Shown: piece by piece, positions 38,001 through 45,138 of the stretch
How the letters are laid out: the number at the start of each line of letters is the position of its first letter
Position numbering within the stretch: position 1 is the stretch's first letter
From: Terriglobus saanensis SP1PR4
GTDB taxonomy: Bacteria; Acidobacteriota; Terriglobia; Terriglobales; Acidobacteriaceae
DNA: 64,000 nucleotides
Direction of reading: 5' to 3'
NCBI RefSeq assembly: GCF_000179915.2
Contig: NC_014963.1
Coordinates: 4,030,001 to 4,094,000 of the forward strand
Translations under genes and position numbers: made by a program
Notes under the pieces: model-generated
The model's input: only the letters and a program-made list of their open reading frames with translations
Databases searched by the model: none
What the model was told of the DNA's origin: nothing

Positions 38001-39454
38001 CACTCGGCCTACCCAGTGGAGCCACACTCGCCATCAAGACGAATCCCTCTGATCCTTCGGGAAGCGCTTTGATTCTTTCGGGAGACAGTGACGACCAGAT
38101 TCTCAACGTGGCTCGCTCGCTTGCTATGCGCAAAGGCGGCGTTCTGTCGACTACAGGTGGCGCTCTACCGCAGGGCGATACCCTCAACTTTTCCAGCTTC
38201 TCCCTTCCAGAAGAGCGCAAGGTCGATGACGCTCCACGATGGATGCCGACCGATCGGCTCGTCTCGCTTTGGAACTATAGCTCGCAAGCGGAGATGCAGG
38301 GCGACGGTTCCAAACCCCTCCCCACGTACTTCCGTGTTCCACCGGATCTCTACTTCGGCGAAAAGCAGAACCTGCCGCTGCATGTGAATTATCGCTACAA
38401 CGCGAGCGCGGTCGCGGACGGCTCTGCCCTGCGCGTCTTCATCAACGGCGTTCTCATCAACGAAGCTCCTTTGCAGCCCGGGCACGGCATCATCGACAAA
38501 CGCAGAGAAGTCATTCTTCCTGTAGTGAACATGCGTCCGTTCGCGAATACCATGCTCTTCAACTTCGACTTCACGCCCTCGCCTTCCAACAGCGCAACCA
38601 AGGCTGCACTCCAGGGCGCGATCCTTCACGACTCTTCGCTGGATATCCGCGGCGTGGATCACTGGGCGCGCCTTCCCGATCTTGAACTCTTTGCGAACGC
38701 GGGTTTCCCCTTCACGCAGCTCGCCGACCTTGGGCGCACTGTGGTCGTCCTCCCAGTACAGCCCACGAAACAGGAGATCGTCCTCTTTCTTCAACTAATG
38801 GGTCACTGTGGCACGCAGACCGGTTATCCCGCGTTGCGTGTTCAGGTAGCTGGCCCCGGTGATGTCGTACAGGACTCCTACGACTATCTCGTTCTTGGAA
38901 CCGTAGCGAACCAGCCCGCCTTCTCCGTGCTCGAAGAGAACCTCCCGGTTCTCTTCGACGGCACGAGCATCCACTTGCAACAGCAGTCCAACTTTGTTAC
39001 GCGCCTGCAGCAAATGTGGCACAGATTAATCAACGGCAGCAGCTCCGAGCCGCAGATCGGTTCAGACACCAGCATGCCTAGTGCGATCGTAGAAGGAATC
39101 GAATCCCCCTATGCGCACGGTCGAAGCCTGGTCGTCCTTGCGCTGCGGGATGACAATGCGGTCGACGACTTCGTCAAGACTTTCCTCGACCGTTCGCAAT
39201 CGAGCGACCTCTCGCAAACCGTGAGCCTGCTGCGCAACAAGAAGTTTCTCTCGTACACCGTGGCCACGCCCATCTATCACACGGGCGATATCTCTCGTTA
39301 TAAGGTGATGCGCATCTGGCTGACGGAGTACTTCTGGCTCCTGCTCGTCGTTGTCTTCATCTTCAGCCTAATCCTCGCCCGCTGGACTCGCGCATATCTT
39401 GTACAGCGTGGAGAGCTCCGCCTGCAACACGATGAGGTTACCCAGGGCCTCTAA
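35087..39454 (+). CDS. bcsAB: Fused cellulose synthase BcsA-PilZ-BcsB
   Basis: 1455 residues from GTG at 35087 (a GTG at 35096 is an alternative). The BcsA part has N-terminal membrane helices, the GT2 site (LDDGSR near 186, FDCDH near 236, TED near 330-332, QRVRW near 367-371), further helices and a PilZ domain (about 567-665; RRSSVR and DMSVGGASI, the c-di-GMP contacts). Near 719-745 a hydrophobic segment ending ARAQA resembles a signal peptide, followed by the periplasmic BcsB part and a C-terminal membrane helix (FWLLLVVVFIFSLILARW). It polymerises UDP-glucose to beta-1,4-glucan under c-di-GMP control. Fusion of the two subunits is known in some acetic acid bacteria. No bcsZ or bcsC is adjacent. 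Confidence 0.93.
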   Translation: MGQVHNRPTTLGLPIKGFRILVFAVATFFLFQFISLFLSWQKQAVLGGLSVVLAILLNRISKSPVVTLAMMLLSLAATLRYAWWRVHLVFNFFTDEANSRISIDSFLMLVLLSAEAYTIGIMVLGFMQTSTPLARKPVPLPSDEDLWPHVDVLIPTYNETLSLVRYTALAAINIDYPPEKLHVYILDDGSREDFRLFCEEAGVGYVTRVKHNHAKAGNINHALTKMDSPLITIFDCDHVPTRSFLQFTVGWFLAEKKLAMLQTPHFFYSPDPFERNLLQYKSVPNEAELFYGIIQDGNDFWNATFFCGSCAVIRRTALNEVGGIATETVTEDAHTSLRMQKLGWNTAYINVAQAAGLATETLSAHVGQRVRWARGMIQILRTDNPLLGSGMKISQRLCYFNAMMHFMYAVPRLIFLLAPLAYMLFGRTIIPGYWLAILAYALPHLTVSNLTNSRVQGRHRHSFWNEIYETVLAPYILLPTILALINPKLGSFNVTDKGTTLSETKFDRKIAAPTTWLLGINLLGVLAAPYRLFVLDPQHPGVILSNLLWILFNMVILGVAAAVAHEQQQRRSSVRIPVKIGVTARFPDGRQISGLTSDMSVGGASISLNLGTEEVRKGDAVLVSFPVQTGDAEIRSIVAGTFRGEIRLQFADLTIAEQETLTRALYSRADSWISGRDNIEDDRPLVSLGRVIRLSFTGFRQVLLGLLPKRAATAQPAARAASAVLPLLLLALLGTGFTARAQAVANLPAALPEVATTKITLKDMGVQRSADMHGPHSYYTVHFVLPHTQVPNKATLKLTYHFNRALAAHSGALQMRLNNNALSALSNSDVAQGENEWSVAEIAVPSEFLVRDNELTFEFNGNAVLRTGDRAKQMVLASIGDSSVLEVEGTPIPFKNDLSLLPLPLFDSDLQTATTIPFVFLAPPNLKTLQAAGVVASWFGVLGSAKPVRFSVSVGDIPRGNVVIFANKDGGSLGLPSGATLAIKTNPSDPSGSALILSGDSDDQILNVARSLAMRKGGVLSTTGGALPQGDTLNFSSFSLPEERKVDDAPRWMPTDRLVSLWNYSSQAEMQGDGSKPLPTYFRVPPDLYFGEKQNLPLHVNYRYNASAVADGSALRVFINGVLINEAPLQPGHGIIDKRREVILPVVNMRPFANTMLFNFDFTPSPSNSATKAALQGAILHDSSLDIRGVDHWARLPDLELFANAGFPFTQLADLGRTVVVLPVQPTKQEIVLFLQLMGHCGTQTGYPALRVQVAGPGDVVQDSYDYLVLGTVANQPAFSVLEENLPVLFDGTSIHLQQQSNFVTRLQQMWHRLINGSSSEPQIGSDTSMPSAIVEGIESPYAHGRSLVVLALRDDNAVDDFVKTFLDRSQSSDLSQTVSLLRNKKFLSYTVATPIYHTGDISRYKVMRIWLTEYFWLLLVVVFIFSLILARWTRAYLVQRGELRLQHDEVTQGL

Positions 39455-40590
39455 AGGCCCCTGGGCGCAACGCCGAAGACAAACACGGTCGTGGAGCGGA
39501 ATGTCTGTCCGGGCAAGAGCTGTGTCGATGGAAAATTTGCGTGGTTGGGCGAATCCGGAAAGTGCTGGGTCTCCAGGCAAAACCCGGCATGCTTCGCATA
39601 CATCGTTCCCGCATACCCTTTCGCTGTCCCATTTAGAGAGTTGCCAGAGTAGAACTGCACACCCGGTTCCGTTGTGAGCACCGTAAGTGTGCGTCCGCTC
39701 TCAGGGTCGAGCGCGACGGCCGCTTTGTGTAGTTCGTATACACCACGGATGAGCACAAAGTTATGGTCGTATCCGCCACCACGCTTCAGTTGCTCGTTGG
39801 GTACATTGATTCGGTCTCCTATGCTCGTGACCTCACGGAAGTCAAAGGGCGTGCCCTTCACACTCTGCAAGATGCCTGTAGGAATCAGCGCGGCGTCCAC
39901 TGGCGTAAAGCTATCCGCATTGATCACAAGACGTTGTTGCAGCACATCTCCACTGGCCTCTCCACGCAGATTGAAGTAGGTGTGGTTGGTAAGATTCAGG
40001 ACCGTCAGCTTGTTCGTGCTCGCTGTGTAGTCAATGCGCAGACTCTTGCCACTCAGCGTGTATCGGACATGGACGAGAAGTGCCCCGGGAAATCCCATAT
40101 CTCCATCAGGACTCATCAGGGTGAACTCAACACGATCGTCTCCCATGGCATGCGCCTGCCATACCCTGGTACTGAAGCCTCGCGGTCCACCATGTAATGC
40201 GTTGCCGTAGTTATTGATCGGAACCTGGTAGCCCTTACCTTGAAGCTGAAAAGTCCCTTTGGCGATGCGGTTTCCATAGCGACCCACGATTGCACCGAGG
40301 TAGTCTTTGGGATTCGACGTATACGCAGCCAGGTTGTTGTGACCCAACGCCACATTGGCCCTGACGCCCTTCCTATCCGGTGCTTCGATCGACACAATAC
40401 GCGCGCCATAATTGGTTAGCTGCACGCGCAGATCACTATTGCTCAGTACGAAAAGACTTACCTTCTGACCGTCAGCCGTACTTCCCCAGCTACTTTGCTG
40501 AACTGCCGCGTGCACTAAAAATGTCTGAAGAAAAATTGCAAGGAACATAGACTTCCGCTTCATCGGGCCTCTTCCATCCTTCGTCAGCAT
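39451..40590 (-). CDS. Secreted aldose 1-epimerase (mutarotase)
   Basis: 379 residues. A signal peptide (FLAIFLQTFLVHAAVQ) precedes a galactose-mutarotase fold: NYGARIVSIEAPDRKG, GRYGNRIAKGTF, NYGNALHGGPRGF, the catalytic His region NLTNHTYFNLRGEA, and near the end GFCLETQHFPDSPNH containing the catalytic Glu. It interconverts alpha and beta anomers of glucose or galactose, here presumably in the periplasm. The stop overlaps that of bcsAB (CTAA, 39451-39454). No sugar operon is attached. Confidence 0.93.
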   Translation of the reverse strand: MLTKDGRGPMKRKSMFLAIFLQTFLVHAAVQQSSWGSTADGQKVSLFVLSNSDLRVQLTNYGARIVSIEAPDRKGVRANVALGHNNLAAYTSNPKDYLGAIVGRYGNRIAKGTFQLQGKGYQVPINNYGNALHGGPRGFSTRVWQAHAMGDDRVEFTLMSPDGDMGFPGALLVHVRYTLSGKSLRIDYTASTNKLTVLNLTNHTYFNLRGEASGDVLQQRLVINADSFTPVDAALIPTGILQSVKGTPFDFREVTSIGDRINVPNEQLKRGGGYDHNFVLIRGVYELHKAAVALDPESGRTLTVLTTEPGVQFYSGNSLNGTAKGYAGTMYAKHAGFCLETQHFPDSPNHANFPSTQLLPGQTFRSTTVFVFGVAPRGL

Positions 40591-40762
40591 TCTACGCAGA
40601 TGTTCCTATTCTTCATCGCCTGAAATAGAGCACGGTGATTTCTTCCCCCATGAACAGTTCGTGCATTCCATCGGCCTCATATAAACGACAGTCAGATGGA
40701 ATCTCCTTTCCGAGGCATCTTTATACAAGAGAGAAATATTCGCTCGATATTGGTGTACTACT

Positions 40763-40786
40763 TTGTATTTTTTTACGTATACAATT
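40763..40786 (+). promoter_or_regulatory. Probable -10 / operator of proline dehydrogenase
   Basis: TTGTAT (40763-40768), ten bases, then ATACAA (40779-40784) form an inverted repeat; the right part reads GTATACAATT (40777-40786), five bases before the ATG at 40792. The same ten bases with one change precede the P5C dehydrogenase start. TATACAAT so close to the ATG fits a -10 box of a leaderless transcript, and the palindrome fits a FadR-type GntR operator. Confidence 0.5.
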
Positions 40787-40791
40787 GCATC

Positions 40792-41715
40792 ATGAACTTG
40801 TTTCGCGACGCGTTTATTTCCCTTTCTGAATCCAAATCCCTTCGCCATTTCGCAGAGAACTCAACCCTGGCGCGAAAGGTCTCTGGGCGCTTCGTCGCCG
40901 GCGTCAGCTTGTCCGAAGCCCTTGCTGCCTGCCAGGAAGAGAATCGTCACGGACGCTCGGTCACGCTGGATGCTCTTGGGGAAAACGTACAAAGTGAAGC
41001 ACACGCACAAGCCACGGCCGCCATTTATCACCTGATGCTGGACCGCATCGCCGAAATGGGGTTGGACGCGAACGTGTCGCTCAAACTGACGCAGATGGGG
41101 ATGGATCTTGGTGTTGACGTGGCCGAGTCAATCGTGAAAAGCCTCTCCGAGCATGCATGCGCTCTCAATAACTTTGTCCGTGTAGATATGGAGGGAAGTT
41201 CCTACACCGAGGACACGATTGGCATCGTGACTCGCCTGCACGGTGCGCCCGCGATTGGAGATAGTGTCGGAGTCGTCGTACAGTCTTATCTCTTCCGCAC
41301 AGAGGAAGACATCGATCACCTCATCGCAAATGGTATTCGCGTGCGGCTATGCAAAGGAGCCTACAAGGAGACGGAGAATATTGCTTTCGCGGCAAAGGGC
41401 GATGTCGACGCCAACTATGTGAAGCTGATGAAGCGTCTGCTTACCTCCGGAATCTTTCATGGCCTCGCAACGCATGACGAATCCATCATTCACCAGGCGC
41501 AGGCTTTCGTGAAAGAGCAAGGCATCGATCCTTCCGGCTTTGAGTTCCAGATGCTTTACGGTATTCGGCGAGATCTTCAGGACTCTCTGGTGAAACAGGG
41601 TTATCGCGTCCGTGTGTACGTTCCGTTTGGTGGAGAATGGTATCCCTACTTCATGCGTCGACTCGCAGAGCGTCCGGCGAATGCGCTCTTCATCGCGAGA
41701 AACTTGTTTCGCTAG
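40792..41715 (+). CDS. Proline dehydrogenase (monofunctional)
   Basis: 307 residues from the ATG at 40792; a frame from 40696 would add an unlikely hydrophobic leader. The FAD-binding barrel shows VSLKLTQMGMDLG, FVRVDMEGSSYT, RLCKGAYKE and the C-terminal signature RVYVPFGGEWYPYFMRRLAE with the substrate-contacting arginines. It oxidises L-proline to delta1-pyrroline-5-carboxylate with electrons going to quinone. The short monofunctional form needs a separate P5C dehydrogenase, which is found at 51086. No Shine-Dalgarno sequence is visible. A strong terminator follows. Confidence 0.94.
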   Translation: MNLFRDAFISLSESKSLRHFAENSTLARKVSGRFVAGVSLSEALAACQEENRHGRSVTLDALGENVQSEAHAQATAAIYHLMLDRIAEMGLDANVSLKLTQMGMDLGVDVAESIVKSLSEHACALNNFVRVDMEGSSYTEDTIGIVTRLHGAPAIGDSVGVVVQSYLFRTEEDIDHLIANGIRVRLCKGAYKETENIAFAAKGDVDANYVKLMKRLLTSGIFHGLATHDESIIHQAQAFVKEQGIDPSGFEFQMLYGIRRDLQDSLVKQGYRVRVYVPFGGEWYPYFMRRLAERPANALFIARNLFR

Positions 41716-41734
41716 GGCGCGAAGTCCGCCCACC

Positions 41735-41772
41735 GGCCCGCCTGAGATTGTCTCCGGCGGGCCACCTTTTTT
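41735..41772 (+). terminator. Rho-independent terminator of proline dehydrogenase gene
   Basis: GGCCCGCC (41735-41742) pairs with GGCGGGCC (41756-41763), continued by GAGA/TCTC inside, and is followed by ACCTTTTTT. Confidence 0.88.
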
Positions 41773-41810
41773 GCGAAAAAGATAGGCGGACTCGATCGAG
41801 TCCGCCCATC
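41773..41810 (-). terminator. Rho-independent terminator of the M24-family gene
   Basis: A perfect 22-nt palindrome GGCGGACTCGA/TCGAGTCCGCC (41785-41806). Read on the minus strand it is followed by TATCTTTTTCGC, giving the T-tract for the gene ending at 41832. It lies back to back with the plus-strand terminator. Confidence 0.82.
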
Positions 41811-41831
41811 TAAGAAATGCATCTTTAATAG

Positions 41832-43295
41832 CTAAAGCTTGATCCAGAGATACTCTTTTGAGTAAGGAACCATACTCATCCGGTAGCCCGAATGGACACC
41901 GGTAACGATCGTATCTGACCAATTAAATCCAACCTTCTTCTCCGAATCATAGAGACCAGGCTCTTCCGAAAAGCACATTGTCTTCTTCAAAATTGTTTCG
42001 TCACCGAGAGCGATGTAGGGTGGCTGATGACCTTCAGATCCCTCCCCGTGGCCGGGACGATGGTAGATATATTTCGCACATCCCTGCTCCACCTGATACT
42101 TGAGAATCTTCTCGGCCACACTTTGACAGGAAGACCCTTCTTTTTGAAGTTCCATCTGCATATCGCAGGAATGCTCGGAGACCTCCCATAACTTGCCCAT
42201 GTGCGGATCGAATTTACCAGCGGAGTCGGCCGTGATGAACATACGGTAACCTTCTCCACCAAAGCCACCGACACGACATCCACCGCTAATTTGAATGGGT
42301 TGATTCTTTTCGATCTTATGAAAGTAAGGCTGGTTGGGATGGGGATACGACGTCACTGAGCCTGCCCTGCAGGAGTAGTGCATACTCGCACCAACGCCGT
42401 AGTTTGCTTCGCCGTCATGTAGATCGAGGTCTTTATATAACAACATGGAGGCGTACATCGTCGTTGCAGCACTTACTTCCATATCGTAAATATCTGTGCC
42501 GTGCGTGAGGATATAGTCGCGGGCAAAGGCGTGGCCGCGATCGTAATAGGCATACGCGCGACGCCAGAGGGCCAACTCCTCGGGCGATTTGAGTTCGCGC
42601 ATCTTGAGAAGATCCGGGGCAATATTTACGACCTCTACACCAGGAAATATCTTCGCGACCTTCGCAAGTTCGGAAGGATAAAGTTCTCCATCGATTCCAA
42701 GCTTCTTTCCCTGCAAGCCATGCTTCTTGATGCCTTCCAGCGCATATAAGAAAAGATCATTGGATGGCCCAACAGAGACCTTTCCTTCAAAGGGATAGAC
42801 GCCACGCGCATCGGGATAGTCGTAGTAACAAAGACCATCGCCCCACCACCAGCTTTTTACGATGTCGCGATCGAGCCCAGGATAGAGATACCAGGGATTT
42901 TCGTCGTCTTTGTTCATGAAGGTCGCCTGTGGGCGCTCCGTCTCAACATGGTAGTAGCCGATGAGATACGAGACGTTGAGCACATTGCGAAGCATGAAGC
43001 ATTCGATCCCGCGTTCTGCGAGGATGCCTTTGAATGTTTGCACCTTGGCTTTGTACCAGCTCAAGGGCAGACGGTCGTAGGTTGCCGGAGCGGGTGGAGC
43101 GTCCACTCCCGTTGGAGGAGTAAGAAGCATCTTTTCGCTCGGCCCTCCGGCCTGTGAAAACAACAGGGACTCCAACGATGGCTTGCCGTGATCCGCGGTC
43201 GATTGCATGGAAGCAACCGCGTCCACCCGTCCAAGGAAACCGGCCCCAAACAAAGCAGCGGTGCCTTTCGTCATAATTTGTCTGCGTGTTTGCAT
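41832..43295 (-). CDS. Tat-exported M24-family 'pita-bread' protein lacking most metal ligands
   Basis: 487 residues with a strong AGGAGAAG site. TRRQIMTKGTAALFGAGF is a twin-arginine signal. An N-terminal creatinase-like domain (about 80-225) precedes the M24 fold (about 240-487). Of the five metal ligands of aminopeptidase P and prolidase, only two are kept: H416 (PGHGEG) and E445 (SEEPGLY). The two Asp positions read S337 (ISGGCRVGG) and E348 (GGEGYRMF), and the last Glu reads S460 (NWSDTIV). Creatinase, a metal-free hydrolase, shares this fold. It may thus be a creatinase-like enzyme or an inactive binding protein rather than an aminopeptidase. It lies beside proline and peptide genes. 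Confidence 0.82.
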   Translation of the reverse strand: MQTRRQIMTKGTAALFGAGFLGRVDAVASMQSTADHGKPSLESLLFSQAGGPSEKMLLTPPTGVDAPPAPATYDRLPLSWYKAKVQTFKGILAERGIECFMLRNVLNVSYLIGYYHVETERPQATFMNKDDENPWYLYPGLDRDIVKSWWWGDGLCYYDYPDARGVYPFEGKVSVGPSNDLFLYALEGIKKHGLQGKKLGIDGELYPSELAKVAKIFPGVEVVNIAPDLLKMRELKSPEELALWRRAYAYYDRGHAFARDYILTHGTDIYDMEVSAATTMYASMLLYKDLDLHDGEANYGVGASMHYSCRAGSVTSYPHPNQPYFHKIEKNQPIQISGGCRVGGFGGEGYRMFITADSAGKFDPHMGKLWEVSEHSCDMQMELQKEGSSCQSVAEKILKYQVEQGCAKYIYHRPGHGEGSEGHQPPYIALGDETILKKTMCFSEEPGLYDSEKKVGFNWSDTIVTGVHSGYRMSMVPYSKEYLWIKL

Positions 43296-43371
43296 TTGAT
43301 CTTCTCCTGGAAGTGATGTCCTACGGATGCAAGTGCGAGAGACTGGTACTGCCGATTGAGGTTGAAAGTCG

Positions 43372-43397
43372 AGGGGCTTATTTCTTCAGCCGCCCCT
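43372..43397 (-). terminator. Weak hairpin between amidohydrolase 1 and the M24 gene
   Basis: AGGGGC (43372-43377) and GCCCCT (43392-43397) could pair around 14 nt, 14 nt after the stop of the amidohydrolase. There is no T-tract on the minus strand, so it may be a partial terminator or nothing. Confidence 0.3.
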
Positions 43398-43410
43398 TTT
43401 CTCTTGGTTT

Positions 43411-45072
43411 CTAGAGGTCTTCGGGCATGACGCCGCCTACACCCTGGCGAACCACGGGCTTCCCTTTGCGCTCTTTCTTCTGTTTTTCGACCATCGCTGC
43501 AACGTCGGCAAGTAGCTTGCTGGGCTCATAGATGATGCCGTCTTTGACGACATACTTGATGCCTCCCACGCGCTCTACTTTGCCGGTGACATCATTGAGC
43601 TTCATCCAACCTGTGCCATAGAAGACTTTCAGGTTTTCAAGCGGATTCTGATCGACGATCACCATGTCGGCCAGTGTGCCTGGGCGAATGATTCCGAAAT
43701 CAACAGTCGTCTGCTTTGGACTCTGAAGTTCTTCTGCGCCATAAAGTGTTGCGGAACGGATAACTTCTAACGGTGTAAGCCCCGCCTCACGCAGCAGTTC
43801 CATCTCTTCGATGTAACTGAAGCCGAAGTCCTGATAGATATAACCAGCGTCTGTACCGACGGTGATATGTCCACCCATTTGGTTGTAGTCCTTCAACATC
43901 TGTCCCCAGACGCGGTAGTAGTTCTTGAAGGCGTACTCATCCTCGGTCGTCCAGTAGTACCAATACGAGCCATGATTACTGCGGTTGGGCTGGTAATAGT
44001 CCCACAGGGAAGGCAACGTGTACCTATCGTGCCATTCGGCGGTATAGGCGCGCATCAGATCACGCCCCGCGGAGTAAATGACCATGGTGGGGTTCATCAC
44101 GGCGTTGTGGGCCTTAAGGTCCGTCAGAAAGTCTTTCCACTCCGGACTTCCCTGCGGATGGATCTTGTCCCAGTTACGCGCTACCTGACCAAAGCGCATG
44201 TACTCATCTGAGTAGTTCTGCGTGAAGGGATAGTCCTGCACGGATGTATCTTTGAGCAGGGACTCAAAGAGTCCATAGCTATGCGTGATCGTGCGCAGTC
44301 CCATATCGACGGCGATGCGTGCGGTCATACGCGGCGCAGTCGTCTGACTGATGTGATCGAGCGATCCGAGATGCTTCTTCTTCGCTTCGTCCAGAAGAGC
44401 TTCGACGATCTCCGGATCTCCACCATGAAGCTTCAAGCCGTCGACGCCCTTGGCAGCAACGAAGTCCACCCATTGACGCGCCATCTCTGGAGTGACTGGG
44501 AGTTGTGGCTTCCAACCATCGCCGGAGAACTCGGATTGATAAACATAAAGACGTGGCGCTACAATTTCGTTCTTTGCAGAGCGTTCCCGCTCCTTCAGTG
44601 CCCAGTCGAGTGGGCCTGCTGGCACGCCGCGTACCGTGGTAACACCATGTGCCAGCCATAGCTTATTGCAGTATTCCGCTTCAGGCGCCTTCTGTGGAGA
44701 GCCATAGTGAATGTGATTATCGACGAAGCCTGGCATAAGATACATGCCTGTTCCGTCAATCTCATGATCGCCTTTTGCCGGGCGACGCTTCGGATCGATC
44801 GGCACATGCGGCGCACCTACGTTCACCACGTCGACAATCTTGTTGTGTTCCACTACGACGTCCATTGGTCCCATCGGAGCCGCGCCGGTTCCGTCGATGA
44901 CCGTGACCCCGCGAATGATGAGCCGCGCATAAGGTCCGACGCCTTCACCCGGCTTGCGGTTGGGGGCGGAGACGATGACGGGGCGCGCGTCCTTTTGAGC
45001 CTTCGACCGGACGCTAAATAGGGAGATAGAAAAACAGGTAATCACAGCGAGTTTTCGCTTCATCATCAGCAT
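43411..45072 (-). CDS. Secreted metal-dependent amidohydrolase 1 (imidazolonepropionase/prolidase-like)
   Basis: 553 residues from the ATG at 45070-45072 (ATGs at 45066 and 45063 also fit); upstream frame covers a hairpin and is rejected. A signal peptide ends about RSKAQ. The amidohydrolase barrel has H120/H122 (FVDNHIHYG), a probable carboxylated Lys (GVDGLKLHGG), His in GSLDHISQ and RTITHSYG, and Asp in VGTDAGYIYQ, a full binuclear-type metal set. The family (COG1228) includes Xaa-Pro/Arg dipeptidases and imidazolonepropionases. It is a close tandem paralogue of the next gene upstream. Periplasmic dipeptide or cyclic-amide hydrolysis is inferred. Confidence 0.87.
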   Translation of the reverse strand: MLMMKRKLAVITCFSISLFSVRSKAQKDARPVIVSAPNRKPGEGVGPYARLIIRGVTVIDGTGAAPMGPMDVVVEHNKIVDVVNVGAPHVPIDPKRRPAKGDHEIDGTGMYLMPGFVDNHIHYGSPQKAPEAEYCNKLWLAHGVTTVRGVPAGPLDWALKERERSAKNEIVAPRLYVYQSEFSGDGWKPQLPVTPEMARQWVDFVAAKGVDGLKLHGGDPEIVEALLDEAKKKHLGSLDHISQTTAPRMTARIAVDMGLRTITHSYGLFESLLKDTSVQDYPFTQNYSDEYMRFGQVARNWDKIHPQGSPEWKDFLTDLKAHNAVMNPTMVIYSAGRDLMRAYTAEWHDRYTLPSLWDYYQPNRSNHGSYWYYWTTEDEYAFKNYYRVWGQMLKDYNQMGGHITVGTDAGYIYQDFGFSYIEEMELLREAGLTPLEVIRSATLYGAEELQSPKQTTVDFGIIRPGTLADMVIVDQNPLENLKVFYGTGWMKLNDVTGKVERVGGIKYVVKDGIIYEPSKLLADVAAMVEKQKKERKGKPVVRQGVGGVMPEDL

Positions 45073-45093
45073 CAATCCACGTCTCTTTCTTGT

Positions 45094-45129
45094 CTCTAAA
45101 AAGTAAGGCCAGGACATTTTGTCCTGACC
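45094..45129 (-). terminator. Intercistronic hairpin with T-tract between the two amidohydrolase genes
   Basis: CAGGAC (45110-45115) / GTCCTG (45121-45126), flanked by GG/CC pairs. Read on the minus strand it is followed by TTACTTTTTAG. It would partly end transcription after amidohydrolase 2 and so lower expression of amidohydrolase 1. Confidence 0.6.
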
Positions 45130-45138
45130 CTCATTGCT

